Translations under genes and position numbers: made by a program
In this document: in pieces, positions 26,718-34,817 of the stretch
Numbering within the stretch: the stretch's first letter is position 1
How the letters are laid out: every line of letters begins with the position of its first letter
Notes under the pieces: generated by a model
Told to the model about the DNA's origin: nothing
The model's input: only the letters and a program-made list of their open reading frames with translations
The model's database searches: none
From: Verrucomicrobiales bacterium
GTDB taxonomy: Bacteria > Verrucomicrobiota > Verrucomicrobiia > Verrucomicrobiales > DEV007
Reading direction: 5' to 3'
Length of the DNA: 64,000 nucleotides
Assembly (NCBI GenBank): GCA_016795385.1
Contig: JAEUHI010000011.1
Span: 62,001-126,000, forward strand

Positions 26718-28361
26718 ATGAAGCGATTGCTCCCCTGTTTCGCCCTTCTCCTTTCCGCGCCCGCCACCGCCCAGGACGACAAGATCCTCGAGCTCGGCCG
26801 TCTCACCTACCAGACCTGTGTCGCCTGCCACGGCCCCGACGGCAAGGGCGTCCGCGCCGGAGATCTGATGATGGCCCCGTCGTTGCACGAATCCGCCTTC
26901 ATCAAGAGTGATCATCCCGAGCTTCTCACCGCGATCATCCTCAAAGGCATTGCGAAACAGGACAACAAGTTTGTCCAAGCCATGCTCCCCCTCGAGGCCA
27001 TCCTCAACGACGAGCAAATCGCCGCCCTCATCGCCTACTCCACCCAGGAGTTCGGCGGCACCCGCCGGAACGCCAAGCCCGGCGAGGTGTCGAAGTGGCG
27101 CAAGGAATTCGCCGGACGCACCAGCCCGTGGAAACGAAGCGATCTCGAAGAAATGCTCGCCGAGGCGACCACGCCGCCTTTCCTCAGCAAACTCCGCTAC
27201 AGCCTCTACGAGGGCAAATGGGAGGAGTTGCCCGATTTCTCCTCGTTGCAACCCGCGAAGACCGGCACCCTCGACGACGGACACCTCTCCCTCGAACCAG
27301 CCAAGGATCGCAAGGGCCATTTCGGGTTGGTCTTCGACGCCGAATTCACCATTCCCGAGACCGGTGACTACGTTTTTTCACTCACCTCCGATGACGGCTC
27401 CGCCCTCATCATCGACGGCGAGACCATCATCGGAAACGATGGCATCCATCCGGCCAAAACCGTGAACATGAAAGAGACCCTGCAAGCCGGACTCCATACC
27501 ATGCAGGTGCAGTATTTCGAGGCTGGCGGCAACCGCACCCTCGCTCTCTCCGTGAAGGGACCCGGCAAATTCGGCACCCGCTGGCTCTCCGTCGAGAAAG
27601 ACGAGGCCCGCAAGGCCGCCCAGAGCTTTGATCCCATCCCCCTCACCGCACGGAATCCCGGCGAGGCGATCGTCCACCGCGCCTTCCTCCCCGACGCGAA
27701 GCCGCGCGCCATCGGGGTCGGTTATCCCGGTGCCGTCAATCTGGTCTGGGACGCCGATGTCCTCAATCTCGCCTACGTCTACCGTGGCGAATTCATGGAC
27801 GCCGCCCCCCACTGGAACGGTCGCGGCTCCGGCAGCACCCCGCTCGGGAAAGACCGGGTGAAGATCGCCCACGGCATGCCCTTCCAGATTCTCGAGAGCC
27901 TCGACGAACCCTGGGAACCCTACTCCGAAGCGAAGATCAAATACGAGCGCGACAACGCCGACCCGCAGAAGGAAATCACCATCAACGTGCGCCATCCCGA
28001 CTACCAGTTCCGCGGCTACCGTCTCGATGCGAAACGTTTCCCCACCTTCCGCTACGACTACCGCGAGCTCGTCATCACCGACACCTTCACCCCGGTCGAA
28101 ATCGACGGTATCACCTCGCTCGTCCGCACCGTGAAGGTCGAGGGCGATCCTGACGAACACACCTATTTCCGCGTTGCCGAAACCGGACCCCAGACTGTCG
28201 CCGACGGCTGGATCGATGTGGGGGGCAATCTCAAGGTGAAGGTCGAAGGGGCCGAAACCCTTTCCCGAAAGTCCGGCAATGGCAACGAGACCCTCGTCCC
28301 CGTCGCCTCCGGCACCACCCTGACCCTGACCTATCGCTGGAACGCCCCGCTCCAGCCCTGA
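26718..28361 (+). CDS. Exported cytochrome c with PA14 domain
   Basis: A 547-residue exported protein: signal peptide (LLPCFALLLSAPATAQ), a c-type cytochrome domain with the heme motif CVACH near residue 37, then a PA14-like carbohydrate-binding domain at about 165-310 (TSDDGSALIIDGETIIGNDG, AGLHTMQVQYFEAGGNR) and a C-terminal beta-rich domain (to 547). This architecture is common in Planctomycetes and Verrucomicrobia. It lies 40 bases upstream of the sugar dehydrogenase-like gene in the same direction, so the two may act together: the dehydrogenase oxidises a sugar and the heme domain carries the electrons. The polarity of this pairing is inferred. Confidence 0.86.
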   Translation: MKRLLPCFALLLSAPATAQDDKILELGRLTYQTCVACHGPDGKGVRAGDLMMAPSLHESAFIKSDHPELLTAIILKGIAKQDNKFVQAMLPLEAILNDEQIAALIAYSTQEFGGTRRNAKPGEVSKWRKEFAGRTSPWKRSDLEEMLAEATTPPFLSKLRYSLYEGKWEELPDFSSLQPAKTGTLDDGHLSLEPAKDRKGHFGLVFDAEFTIPETGDYVFSLTSDDGSALIIDGETIIGNDGIHPAKTVNMKETLQAGLHTMQVQYFEAGGNRTLALSVKGPGKFGTRWLSVEKDEARKAAQSFDPIPLTARNPGEAIVHRAFLPDAKPRAIGVGYPGAVNLVWDADVLNLAYVYRGEFMDAAPHWNGRGSGSTPLGKDRVKIAHGMPFQILESLDEPWEPYSEAKIKYERDNADPQKEITINVRHPDYQFRGYRLDAKRFPTFRYDYRELVITDTFTPVEIDGITSLVRTVKVEGDPDEHTYFRVAETGPQTVADGWIDVGGNLKVKVEGAETLSRKSGNGNETLVPVASGTTLTLTYRWNAPLQP

Positions 28362-28401
28362 CCCTACCCTCTTCACCCGGACATCCCACCCTCTTCGGTC
28401 C

Positions 28402-29868
28402 ATGAAACGTCCCCTTCTTTTTCTCCTCCCTCTCTTCGCCTCCTCCCTTCTGGCCGAGGCGCCGAAGGAGTCCGACTACTACACCATCACCAACCTGCCC
28501 GCCCCTGAAGGAGCCTCGATCGAGGGCGGAGCGATCGAGCTGCTCCCCGATGGCAAGGTCGCCGTCTGCACCCGCCGCGGCCAGGTCTGGATCATCGAAA
28601 ACGCCGCCGGACATCCTGACAAACCCGCCAAATGGACGCTCTTCGCCGAATACCTCCACGAGCCCCTCGGGCTCGCCTGGCGCGACGGGTGGCTCTACGT
28701 GGTGCAGCGTCCCGAGGTAACGCGCCTCAAGGACGAGGACGGCGACGGCCGCGCCGATCTCTTCGAGACCGTCAGCGATGGATGGGGCATCAAGGGCGAC
28801 TACCATGAATACACCTTCGGCTCGCAATTCGACAAGGAAGGGAACCTCTGGTGCGTCCTCTGCCTCACCGGATCCTTCACCGCCGAGGCGCTTTACCGCG
28901 GCTGGGTGCTACGCGTCTCGCACGATGGCAAACTCATTCCCACCGCCAGCGGCGTGCGTTCGCCCGGAGGGATCGGTTTCAACGCGGTCGGCGATGTCTT
29001 CTACACCGACAACCAGGGCGCCTGGAACGGATCCAGTTCCCTAAAGTGGGTGAAACCCGGATCCTTCCAGGGCAACCCGAACGGCAACATCTTCTTTGAA
29101 TTCGCCAACGGGGCGATCGGAGAGCGGCCCAAGGACCCGCCCTACGCCGAAGGAGGCAGCCGCATGGTGAAAGAACGCGAGAACATCGCCGAACTCGTGC
29201 CGCCGGCCGTCATCCTTCCACATCAGAAAGTCGGCAACTCCCCCACCGGCATCGTCCCCGATCTCACGAAAGGCAAATTCGGTCCCTTCGCCGGTCAGGT
29301 TTTCGTCGGAGAGCAGACCCACTCCAAGATTCACCGCGTCTTCCTCGAGAAAGTGAACGGTCTCTACCAAGGTGCCATGTTCCCCTTCCTCGAAGGCTTC
29401 AAGTCAGGCAACATCGGCCTGCGTCTCTCCGACGACGGTCAGCTCTACACGAGCGGGTCGGACCGCGGCTGGGGCGCACGCGGAGGCATGCCCTACAATT
29501 TCGAGCGGGTCGACTGGACCGGCAAAGTTCCGTTCGAGATCCACGAAATGCGCGCCTTGTCCGACGGCTTTGAACTCACCTTCACCCAGCCGATCGACAA
29601 GAGCAGCGCAGTGGACTCCGCCTTCAAGATGGAGGCCTACACTTATATTTACCAAAAGGCCTACGGCAGCCCCGAGGTGGACCAAGTGAAACCGAAGGTC
29701 ACCGTCGCCTCGGTGGCGGAGGACGGAAAAAGTCTGAAGCTGAAGGTCGAGCCCCTCACCAAGGGCCACGTCCATGAGCTGCACGCCGACGGGATCAAGG
29801 CGGCCGAGGGCGGCTTCGGACTGCTCCATCCGCAGGCGTATTACACGTTGAACGAGATTCCGGAGTGA
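28402..29868 (+). CDS. PQQ-dependent sugar dehydrogenase-like secreted protein
   Basis: A 488-residue exported beta-propeller protein with signal peptide (PLLFLLPLFASSLLAEA). Repeating propeller strands such as GGAIELLPDGKVAVCTRRG, RSPGGIGFNAVGDVFYTDN and KFGPFAGQVFVGE match the glucose/sorbosone dehydrogenase (GSDH) fold; DEDGDGRADLFE near residue 113 is a calcium-binding-type loop. It is probably the catalytic partner of the cytochrome/PA14 protein directly upstream. The substrate is not readable from the sequence. It is followed by an AT-rich 120-bp gap containing a perfect dyad before the flippase. Confidence 0.8.
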   Translation: MKRPLLFLLPLFASSLLAEAPKESDYYTITNLPAPEGASIEGGAIELLPDGKVAVCTRRGQVWIIENAAGHPDKPAKWTLFAEYLHEPLGLAWRDGWLYVVQRPEVTRLKDEDGDGRADLFETVSDGWGIKGDYHEYTFGSQFDKEGNLWCVLCLTGSFTAEALYRGWVLRVSHDGKLIPTASGVRSPGGIGFNAVGDVFYTDNQGAWNGSSSLKWVKPGSFQGNPNGNIFFEFANGAIGERPKDPPYAEGGSRMVKERENIAELVPPAVILPHQKVGNSPTGIVPDLTKGKFGPFAGQVFVGEQTHSKIHRVFLEKVNGLYQGAMFPFLEGFKSGNIGLRLSDDGQLYTSGSDRGWGARGGMPYNFERVDWTGKVPFEIHEMRALSDGFELTFTQPIDKSSAVDSAFKMEAYTYIYQKAYGSPEVDQVKPKVTVASVAEDGKSLKLKVEPLTKGHVHELHADGIKAAEGGFGLLHPQAYYTLNEIPE

Positions 29869-29952
29869 GGTGTTGCCGCCGAGGGGGCGGAAGGAAATGA
29901 CGGAGGAATGGGGGGAGTGACTTCACTGCCTCTCAACCTTCCTCCTTGATTT

Positions 29953-29984
29953 AATTTCCATAAAAATTATATTTTATGGAAATT
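29953..29984. promoter_or_regulatory. Perfect AT-rich dyad upstream of the flippase
   Basis: AATTTCCATAAAA at 29953-29965 and TTTTATGGAAATT at 29972-29984 are perfect inverted repeats with a 6-base centre, ending 4 bases before the flippase ATG. It can be an operator for a dimeric repressor or an RNA hairpin covering the ribosome-binding region. Confidence 0.55.
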
Positions 29985-29988
29985 CCTC

Positions 29989-31479
29989 ATGTCCACCGCC
30001 GACCGCACGCCTTCCGGGACCGCTGCGCACCGTGACCGTTCCCTGCGGCTCGCGGTGATCACGTCCTTGATCTCTAAGGTCGGGACGATCGTGCTGCGGC
30101 TCGTCTCCATCCCGATCGCGGTGCATCTCCTCGGCATGGAAATGTTCGGGGTCTACACGGCGATCACGATGGCCGTGGGCATGATCGACATGCTCCATAT
30201 CGGGATCGGACCGGCCCTGACCAAGGCTCTCGCCAAAGCGGTGGCCCGTGGCGACCGCGAGACCGAACGCACCGTCTTCGGCACGAGCATCCTCCTCAGC
30301 CTCGGGCTCACGGCGATCGCGGCGATCACCGCCTCGCTCCTGCTCTTCAACGTCCCGATTCCCGAGCTCTTCGGAAAGGAATTCGCCCCGGTGCAGGAGA
30401 CGATGTTCCGCGCCGCCCTCCTCGGACTCGTCATCATCCAGATCGAGATGATGTGCATTCCCTTCGAAATGGGGCGTGACGGTTATCAGGAAACCCGTTT
30501 CACCAACGCCTGGGGCGCGGCGGGAAATGTCGTGGGAGCCCTCCTCCTCCTCGGCGGGATCTGGCTTTTCCCGACGATTGAATTCCTCCTCATCGCGGTG
30601 AACGGCTCGATCGCCCTGGCGAAGCTCGGCAACACGATCCACCTCCTGGTGCAGCGCCCCTATCTTTTTCCCCGCTTCTCGCTCTTCCGCAAAGCGCTCG
30701 TCCCCACGCTCGCCCGGGACGGGATCCGCTTTTCAATCACCTACATCCTCGCCGCCGCGGTCGAGTACAATCTGATGGCTTTCCTCATCGGTCGTCACGT
30801 CGGTCCGGAAGCGGTCGGAGTCTGGAATGTGATGATCACGGTGCACTTTTCGCTGACCGGCCTCGTCGGGATGATCACGAAACCCTACTGGCCGGCCTTG
30901 ATGGATGCCTTTGAACGGCGCGACCTCCCGTGGATCGTCCGCAGTTCGAATCGCCTCCGCCTCGGCGGCCTCAGCTTCGCCCTTTTCGCGGCTTCCGGAT
31001 TGATCGCGCTGGGTCCGTGGGCCCTGCCTCTGTGGGCGGGCAAGGAATTTCATACCGCGGTGCCGGAGGCCTTCCTGATGGACCGGCTCGCCCTCATCGC
31101 CTTCGCGGTCTATTTCATCGTGCACATCTGGCGGCACATCAACCAGACGCTCGCGCTCGGCGTGGGCTGGGTCTCGCCGGTGGCCGCGGCGGTGGTGACG
31201 GAGGCGGTCGTGCTGATTTCGGCGGCGTCCTTCGTCCTCTATCACGAGGGTGGCATCGGCACGATCTACCTGACGATGGCGGTTTCCATTGGCGGTTTGT
31301 CAGGCTGGCTTTTCCCGCTCTTTTTCCGCAAAGGCCGGGGGAACGCGACCCATCTGGAAGGCAACGAAGAGGGCGAATGCATCCCACCGGAGAATCTCCC
31401 GGCGGAGCGCGTCCATTTCACACGAAGCGCAGGAACGCCTCCGGCAACGGAGCTTCAAAGCGGAGGAATTCCCCGCTGA
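29989..31479 (+). CDS. Polysaccharide flippase (Wzx/MATE-like)
   Basis: A 496-residue integral membrane protein with about twelve hydrophobic helices, resembling oligosaccharide flippases (O-antigen/Wzx type). Features are SLISKVGTIVLRLVSIPIAVH at the N-terminus, MEMFGVYTAITMAVG, and the VYFIVHIWRHINQTLALGVG stretch near residue 370. Such proteins move lipid-linked oligosaccharides across the inner membrane. No glycosyltransferase genes are next to it. The last 60 bases overlap the end of the pseudouridine synthase gene on the other strand. Confidence 0.82.
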   Translation: MSTADRTPSGTAAHRDRSLRLAVITSLISKVGTIVLRLVSIPIAVHLLGMEMFGVYTAITMAVGMIDMLHIGIGPALTKALAKAVARGDRETERTVFGTSILLSLGLTAIAAITASLLLFNVPIPELFGKEFAPVQETMFRAALLGLVIIQIEMMCIPFEMGRDGYQETRFTNAWGAAGNVVGALLLLGGIWLFPTIEFLLIAVNGSIALAKLGNTIHLLVQRPYLFPRFSLFRKALVPTLARDGIRFSITYILAAAVEYNLMAFLIGRHVGPEAVGVWNVMITVHFSLTGLVGMITKPYWPALMDAFERRDLPWIVRSSNRLRLGGLSFALFAASGLIALGPWALPLWAGKEFHTAVPEAFLMDRLALIAFAVYFIVHIWRHINQTLALGVGWVSPVAAAVVTEAVVLISAASFVLYHEGGIGTIYLTMAVSIGGLSGWLFPLFFRKGRGNATHLEGNEEGECIPPENLPAERVHFTRSAGTPPATELQSGGIPR

Positions 31480-32371
31480 CGGGATGCCGGAAGGCGAGAC
31501 GGCGCGCGTGCAGCATGAGCCGCCCCGTTTTCACCTTCTGCCTCGGAACGTGCGCATAGATCGTGTCGCCGAGGATGGGGCAACGCAGCGCTTCCTTCAG
31601 ATGCACGCGGATCTGGTGGGTGCGTCCCGTGTGAATGACGCATTGCAACGCCGCCCAGTTTTCCCGGGCATCAAATCGCAGCACGCGGTAGTCGGTGATG
31701 GCTTCCTTGCCGGCCGGGTCAGGAACGACGGCCATCTTCTGCCGGTTCACGGGATGCCTGCCGATCCGGGTTTCGATGGTGCCCTCGTCCTTCGAGGGGA
31801 TGCCTTCGGTGACGGCTAGGTATTCCTTTTCCGTCTCGCGCCCGGAGAACTGGGCGACGAGGGAGTGGTAGGCCACCTCGGTCTTCGCCGCGACGAGGCA
31901 GCCGGAGGTCTCCTTGTCGAGTCGATGCACGATGCCAGGCCGATCTTCGCCGGCGAGGGCGCAGAGTTTCCCCTGACAATGATGCAAAAGCGCGTTCACG
32001 AGGGTGCCGTCGGGATTGCCCGACCCGGGATGGACGACGAGCCCGGGAGGTTTGTCGATGACGATGACGTGGTCGTCCTCGAAGAGGATGGAAAGGGGAA
32101 TCTCTTCGCCGTGCAGTTCGGCGGAGGGCCCGGGCTCGATCCTGACAAACACCTCATCCCCGGCGGCGACCGGATGACTGGGTTTCACGGGGCGGCCGCC
32201 GAGGAGGACTCCGCCCGACTTGATGAGTTCCTGCACCGCGGCACGCGAGAGATCCCTGCCGGCCGAAAGGAGCGCCGCAGGCAGGTAGCGATCGAGTCGC
32301 TCCGATGAAGCGGACGCCGCCACGATGAGGCGATATTCCGCCGGAGTATCCGCTTCACCCGCCATCGCCAT
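31418..32371 (-). CDS. RluA-family 23S rRNA/tRNA pseudouridine synthase
   Basis: Converts uridine to pseudouridine in RNA. The 317-residue protein has an N-terminal S4 RNA-binding domain (RLDRYLPAALLSAGRDLSRA, VQELIKSGGVLLGGRPVKPS) and an RluA catalytic domain with the active-site Asp in PGIVHRLDKETSGCLVA near residue 150, and RTHQIRVHLKEALRCPILGD later. An S4 domain plus RluA domain fits the RluD subgroup. The ATG at 32371 overlaps the stop of the SGNH gene, showing coupling. It converges on and overlaps the flippase tail by 62 bases. Confidence 0.9.
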   Translation of the reverse strand: MAMAGEADTPAEYRLIVAASASSERLDRYLPAALLSAGRDLSRAAVQELIKSGGVLLGGRPVKPSHPVAAGDEVFVRIEPGPSAELHGEEIPLSILFEDDHVIVIDKPPGLVVHPGSGNPDGTLVNALLHHCQGKLCALAGEDRPGIVHRLDKETSGCLVAAKTEVAYHSLVAQFSGRETEKEYLAVTEGIPSKDEGTIETRIGRHPVNRQKMAVVPDPAGKEAITDYRVLRFDARENWAALQCVIHTGRTHQIRVHLKEALRCPILGDTIYAHVPRQKVKTGRLMLHARRLAFRHPVSGEFLRFEAPLPEAFLRFV

Positions 32372-33519
32372 CAGTCCAGCTTGGGCGTGTAGATCGGAAT
32401 CTCGAAATTCGGCCGGAGATCGTCGAACATCTGCCACGAGGAGAGATTCTTGTACTTCGTGAAGGGAACGAGAACCAACTCTGTTTCGGATCCGACTTCC
32501 GCCTTGGCGGCTCCGGTGAGTTTGCGATTGAAGATGATGCCTTGCGCGATGCGGATCTTGTCGAAGGGGTAGTTGCCCCTCAGGTCTTTCACGACCTGAT
32601 ACTCATAGAGTCCGAGGGCATTCGCGTAGGCGAGTTCGGACGCGTTGCCGATGCCGGATTTGGTCTCCAACTTGATCCGCAGGGCCACCTCGTCGGGGAG
32701 ATCCTGGTGTTCGCCCGTCCCGCTGTCGGAAAACCGCTCCTTCGGCGGACTCTGCAGGGGCACGGCCCGGACGATCGCCTTGGTGGTCGCAGGAGGTGCG
32801 ACCTTCATGAAGGCGTTGAAGTGCGACGATACCTTTTCGGCCCACCCCCGAGCCTCGGCCGGCCCGTAATGAATGCCATCGGTGGCCGGATAAGGATCGA
32901 CAAATTTCGTCACCTTCTGGCTCTCGAAGACGGTGCCCTCGTATTTCGTCACGACCTCGCGCATGATCGAAGCCAATTCATCCTGCAGTTCCTTCGTGTA
33001 TCGTTCCTCGTGGGAATGCGGAGGCAGCACCCAGTAGGAAATGGCACCGGCATCGGCGATGGCGTAGCACATCTGATCGATGAGGGAACGCACCTCGGCG
33101 ACATTGTCTTCCTTCGGCCGTCGTTTGGAGCGCAAGGTCGCGTAAAGATTGATGCCCGTCTGCACGACGACGACATTGGGCTTGGCGTCGGCCATGAGAT
33201 CCTCGAGCTTGGGGACGGCTCGCACATACCCGACACGGCGTTCGCTCACCTCGGACTTTTCCCAAAAGCCGATCGTGCACGGCAGGGTCTGATAACTTTT
33301 CAGCCAATAGTAAGGAGTCGCTCCTCCGGCCACGACGGTGTGCACCTGGAATCCCGACGAGCGCAACGCGGAGTCGAAGGTCTGGCCAAAGGCCCCGATG
33401 CTGAGAGAGTCCCCCAAAAAAAGGACGCGGGAGCGGTCCGCCGCCTCTGTCTTTGCCCCCATTCCCGCTACCACGGCGGCGAGAAGCAGTGAGCCCATGA
33501 CGCATCTCAAACGATTCAT
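32371..33519 (-). CDS. SGNH/GDSL-family hydrolase-like exported protein
   Basis: A 382-residue protein with a signal peptide (VMGSLLLAAVVAGMGAKTEA). The N-terminal two-thirds is an SGNH hydrolase: block I FLGDSLSIGAFGQ (nucleophile Ser near residue 38), a GINLY block III and DGIHYGPAEARGW block V with the Asp-His pair. The C-terminal part (about 270-382) is beta-rich and unassigned. SGNH enzymes hydrolyse esters, often acetylated polysaccharide. It lies between an ECF sigma gene and the pseudouridine synthase; the ATG at 33519 follows 105 AT-rich bases with a TTCGCA/TGCGAA dyad at 33603-33620. Confidence 0.8.
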   Translation of the reverse strand: MNRLRCVMGSLLLAAVVAGMGAKTEAADRSRVLFLGDSLSIGAFGQTFDSALRSSGFQVHTVVAGGATPYYWLKSYQTLPCTIGFWEKSEVSERRVGYVRAVPKLEDLMADAKPNVVVVQTGINLYATLRSKRRPKEDNVAEVRSLIDQMCYAIADAGAISYWVLPPHSHEERYTKELQDELASIMREVVTKYEGTVFESQKVTKFVDPYPATDGIHYGPAEARGWAEKVSSHFNAFMKVAPPATTKAIVRAVPLQSPPKERFSDSGTGEHQDLPDEVALRIKLETKSGIGNASELAYANALGLYEYQVVKDLRGNYPFDKIRIAQGIIFNRKLTGAAKAEVGSETELVLVPFTKYKNLSSWQMFDDLRPNFEIPIYTPKLD

Positions 33520-33624
33520 GCGCCGATTGTTACACGAAAGAGAAAGACAGATCAATCGCGCGATTCGCGATTTCTATAATTTTCGCACTTTTGAAAGAAC
33601 TATTCGCAATTTTCTGCGAAAAAA

Positions 33625-34335
33625 TCACAGTTCGAGCCCGGCCGCACAGAGTTTTTGGAAATCTTCCCACTCGAGCTGAAGCCGGTCATCGGCCTCGCGA
33701 ATGCGTTTCATCGTCTCTGTCGCGACCTGCTGACGGGCGGCGGTGAGGGTGCGGCTGACCCGCGTCTGGTCACACTGCCACATTCGGGCGATGACCGATT
33801 GGCTGATCCCGTGAATATAGGAAAGCTTCAGCATGAGGAGCACTTCCGGCCCCAGGGAATCGAACGCTTCCCGGATGGCCCGGCCCATGAGTTCGGAGAG
33901 ATCGTTGTCGAGGATGTTTTCCTCCAGATCGGCACCGGCGACCCGGTCGAATTGGTCGCCCGAGCGATCGTCGTCATCGTCGTAGGACGGGAGTTCGCCG
34001 CGGAATTTGTCACGTCGCTTCAAGTCGAGCCAGCGATTCCACGTGGTGCGGATCATCCAGGTGGAAAGCGAGGAGCGGCCCTCGAATTTCTCCAGGAGCG
34101 GGCGGGTCGTGCCATTCTTGCCTGCGCCGAAGGACTCGGCGATGATGTCGGCGACGAGATCCTCGGCCTGGACGCGGTCGACTCCGCGCGACATCAGGAC
34201 GCGCTCGAGCATCGGCCGGTAGGTATCCTGAAACTCCCGCACCGCATGGGCCTCGCCCGCGATGGCACGATCGACGAGATCGAGATCTTCGGCAAATTTC
34301 AGCGGCTTGAGTTCAGAGCTGGAACCGTTCGTCAT
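33625..34335 (-). CDS. ECF-type RNA polymerase sigma factor
   Basis: A 236-residue sigma-70 family protein. Region 2 is FQDTYRPMLERVLMSRG through SRGVDRVQAEDLVADI and the SLSTWMIRTTWNRWLDLKRR stretch that contacts the -10 element; region 4 is ALDSLGPEVLLML-like (here FDSLGPEVLLMLKLSY) with a HTH ending IARMWQCDQTRVSR. The two regions are joined by an acidic Asp-rich linker. No anti-sigma gene is next to it. It stands upstream of the SGNH hydrolase on the same strand and could control it. Start ATG 34335 was chosen over an upstream in-frame codon. Confidence 0.85.
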   Translation of the reverse strand: MTNGSSSELKPLKFAEDLDLVDRAIAGEAHAVREFQDTYRPMLERVLMSRGVDRVQAEDLVADIIAESFGAGKNGTTRPLLEKFEGRSSLSTWMIRTTWNRWLDLKRRDKFRGELPSYDDDDDRSGDQFDRVAGADLEENILDNDLSELMGRAIREAFDSLGPEVLLMLKLSYIHGISQSVIARMWQCDQTRVSRTLTAARQQVATETMKRIREADDRLQLEWEDFQKLCAAGLEL

Positions 34336-34471
34336 GGGGGACAATCTAACTACGGCCGCGACGAATGATCAACCTTGGATTGGGCCGAATCCCGTCAGAG
34401 AATCCTGACCACCAGTCCCCTCCGTGGTTGCCGCATCCCCCCACCCGTGCTAACCGTGCCACCCTTTCAAA

Positions 34472-34777
34472 ATGACCGGCATTCAGGACATCCAGCTCAT
34501 CGGCGATCTCGTCGCGATCCGTTGGGCGGACGCGAGCGAGACCTACCATCGCATGGACCGTCTCCGCTCCCTCTCCCCCAGTGCCGAAACCTCGGGCGAG
34601 CGCGACCTCCTCGGCCGCGAACTCGTGGCCACCGACAAACACCGCGACTTCTCGGGCGTCACGGTGATCGGCTGGAATCCCGTCGGCAGCTATGCCATCC
34701 AGTTCCGTTTCTCCGACGGCCATAATACCGGGCTCTACTCCTACGAATACCTCCGCGAGATCGCGGATGAGATCTGA
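34472..34777 (+). CDS. DUF971 (GBBH-like N-terminal) domain protein
   Basis: A 101-residue soluble protein that is entirely one DUF971/GBBH-like_N domain: VAIRWADASETYHRMDRLR at the N-terminus and VIGWNPVGSYAIQFRFSDGHNTGLYSYEYLREIA at the C-terminus (shown in part). The domain is found alone in many bacteria and at the N-terminus of gamma-butyrobetaine hydroxylase; it is thought to bind a metal. The gene lies 40 bases before purB but its role is unknown. Confidence 0.88.
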   Translation: MTGIQDIQLIGDLVAIRWADASETYHRMDRLRSLSPSAETSGERDLLGRELVATDKHRDFSGVTVIGWNPVGSYAIQFRFSDGHNTGLYSYEYLREIADEI

Positions 34778-34817
34778 TCTCCAAACTTGATACCCTCCAC
34801 CTCGTATTCCCCGTCAG

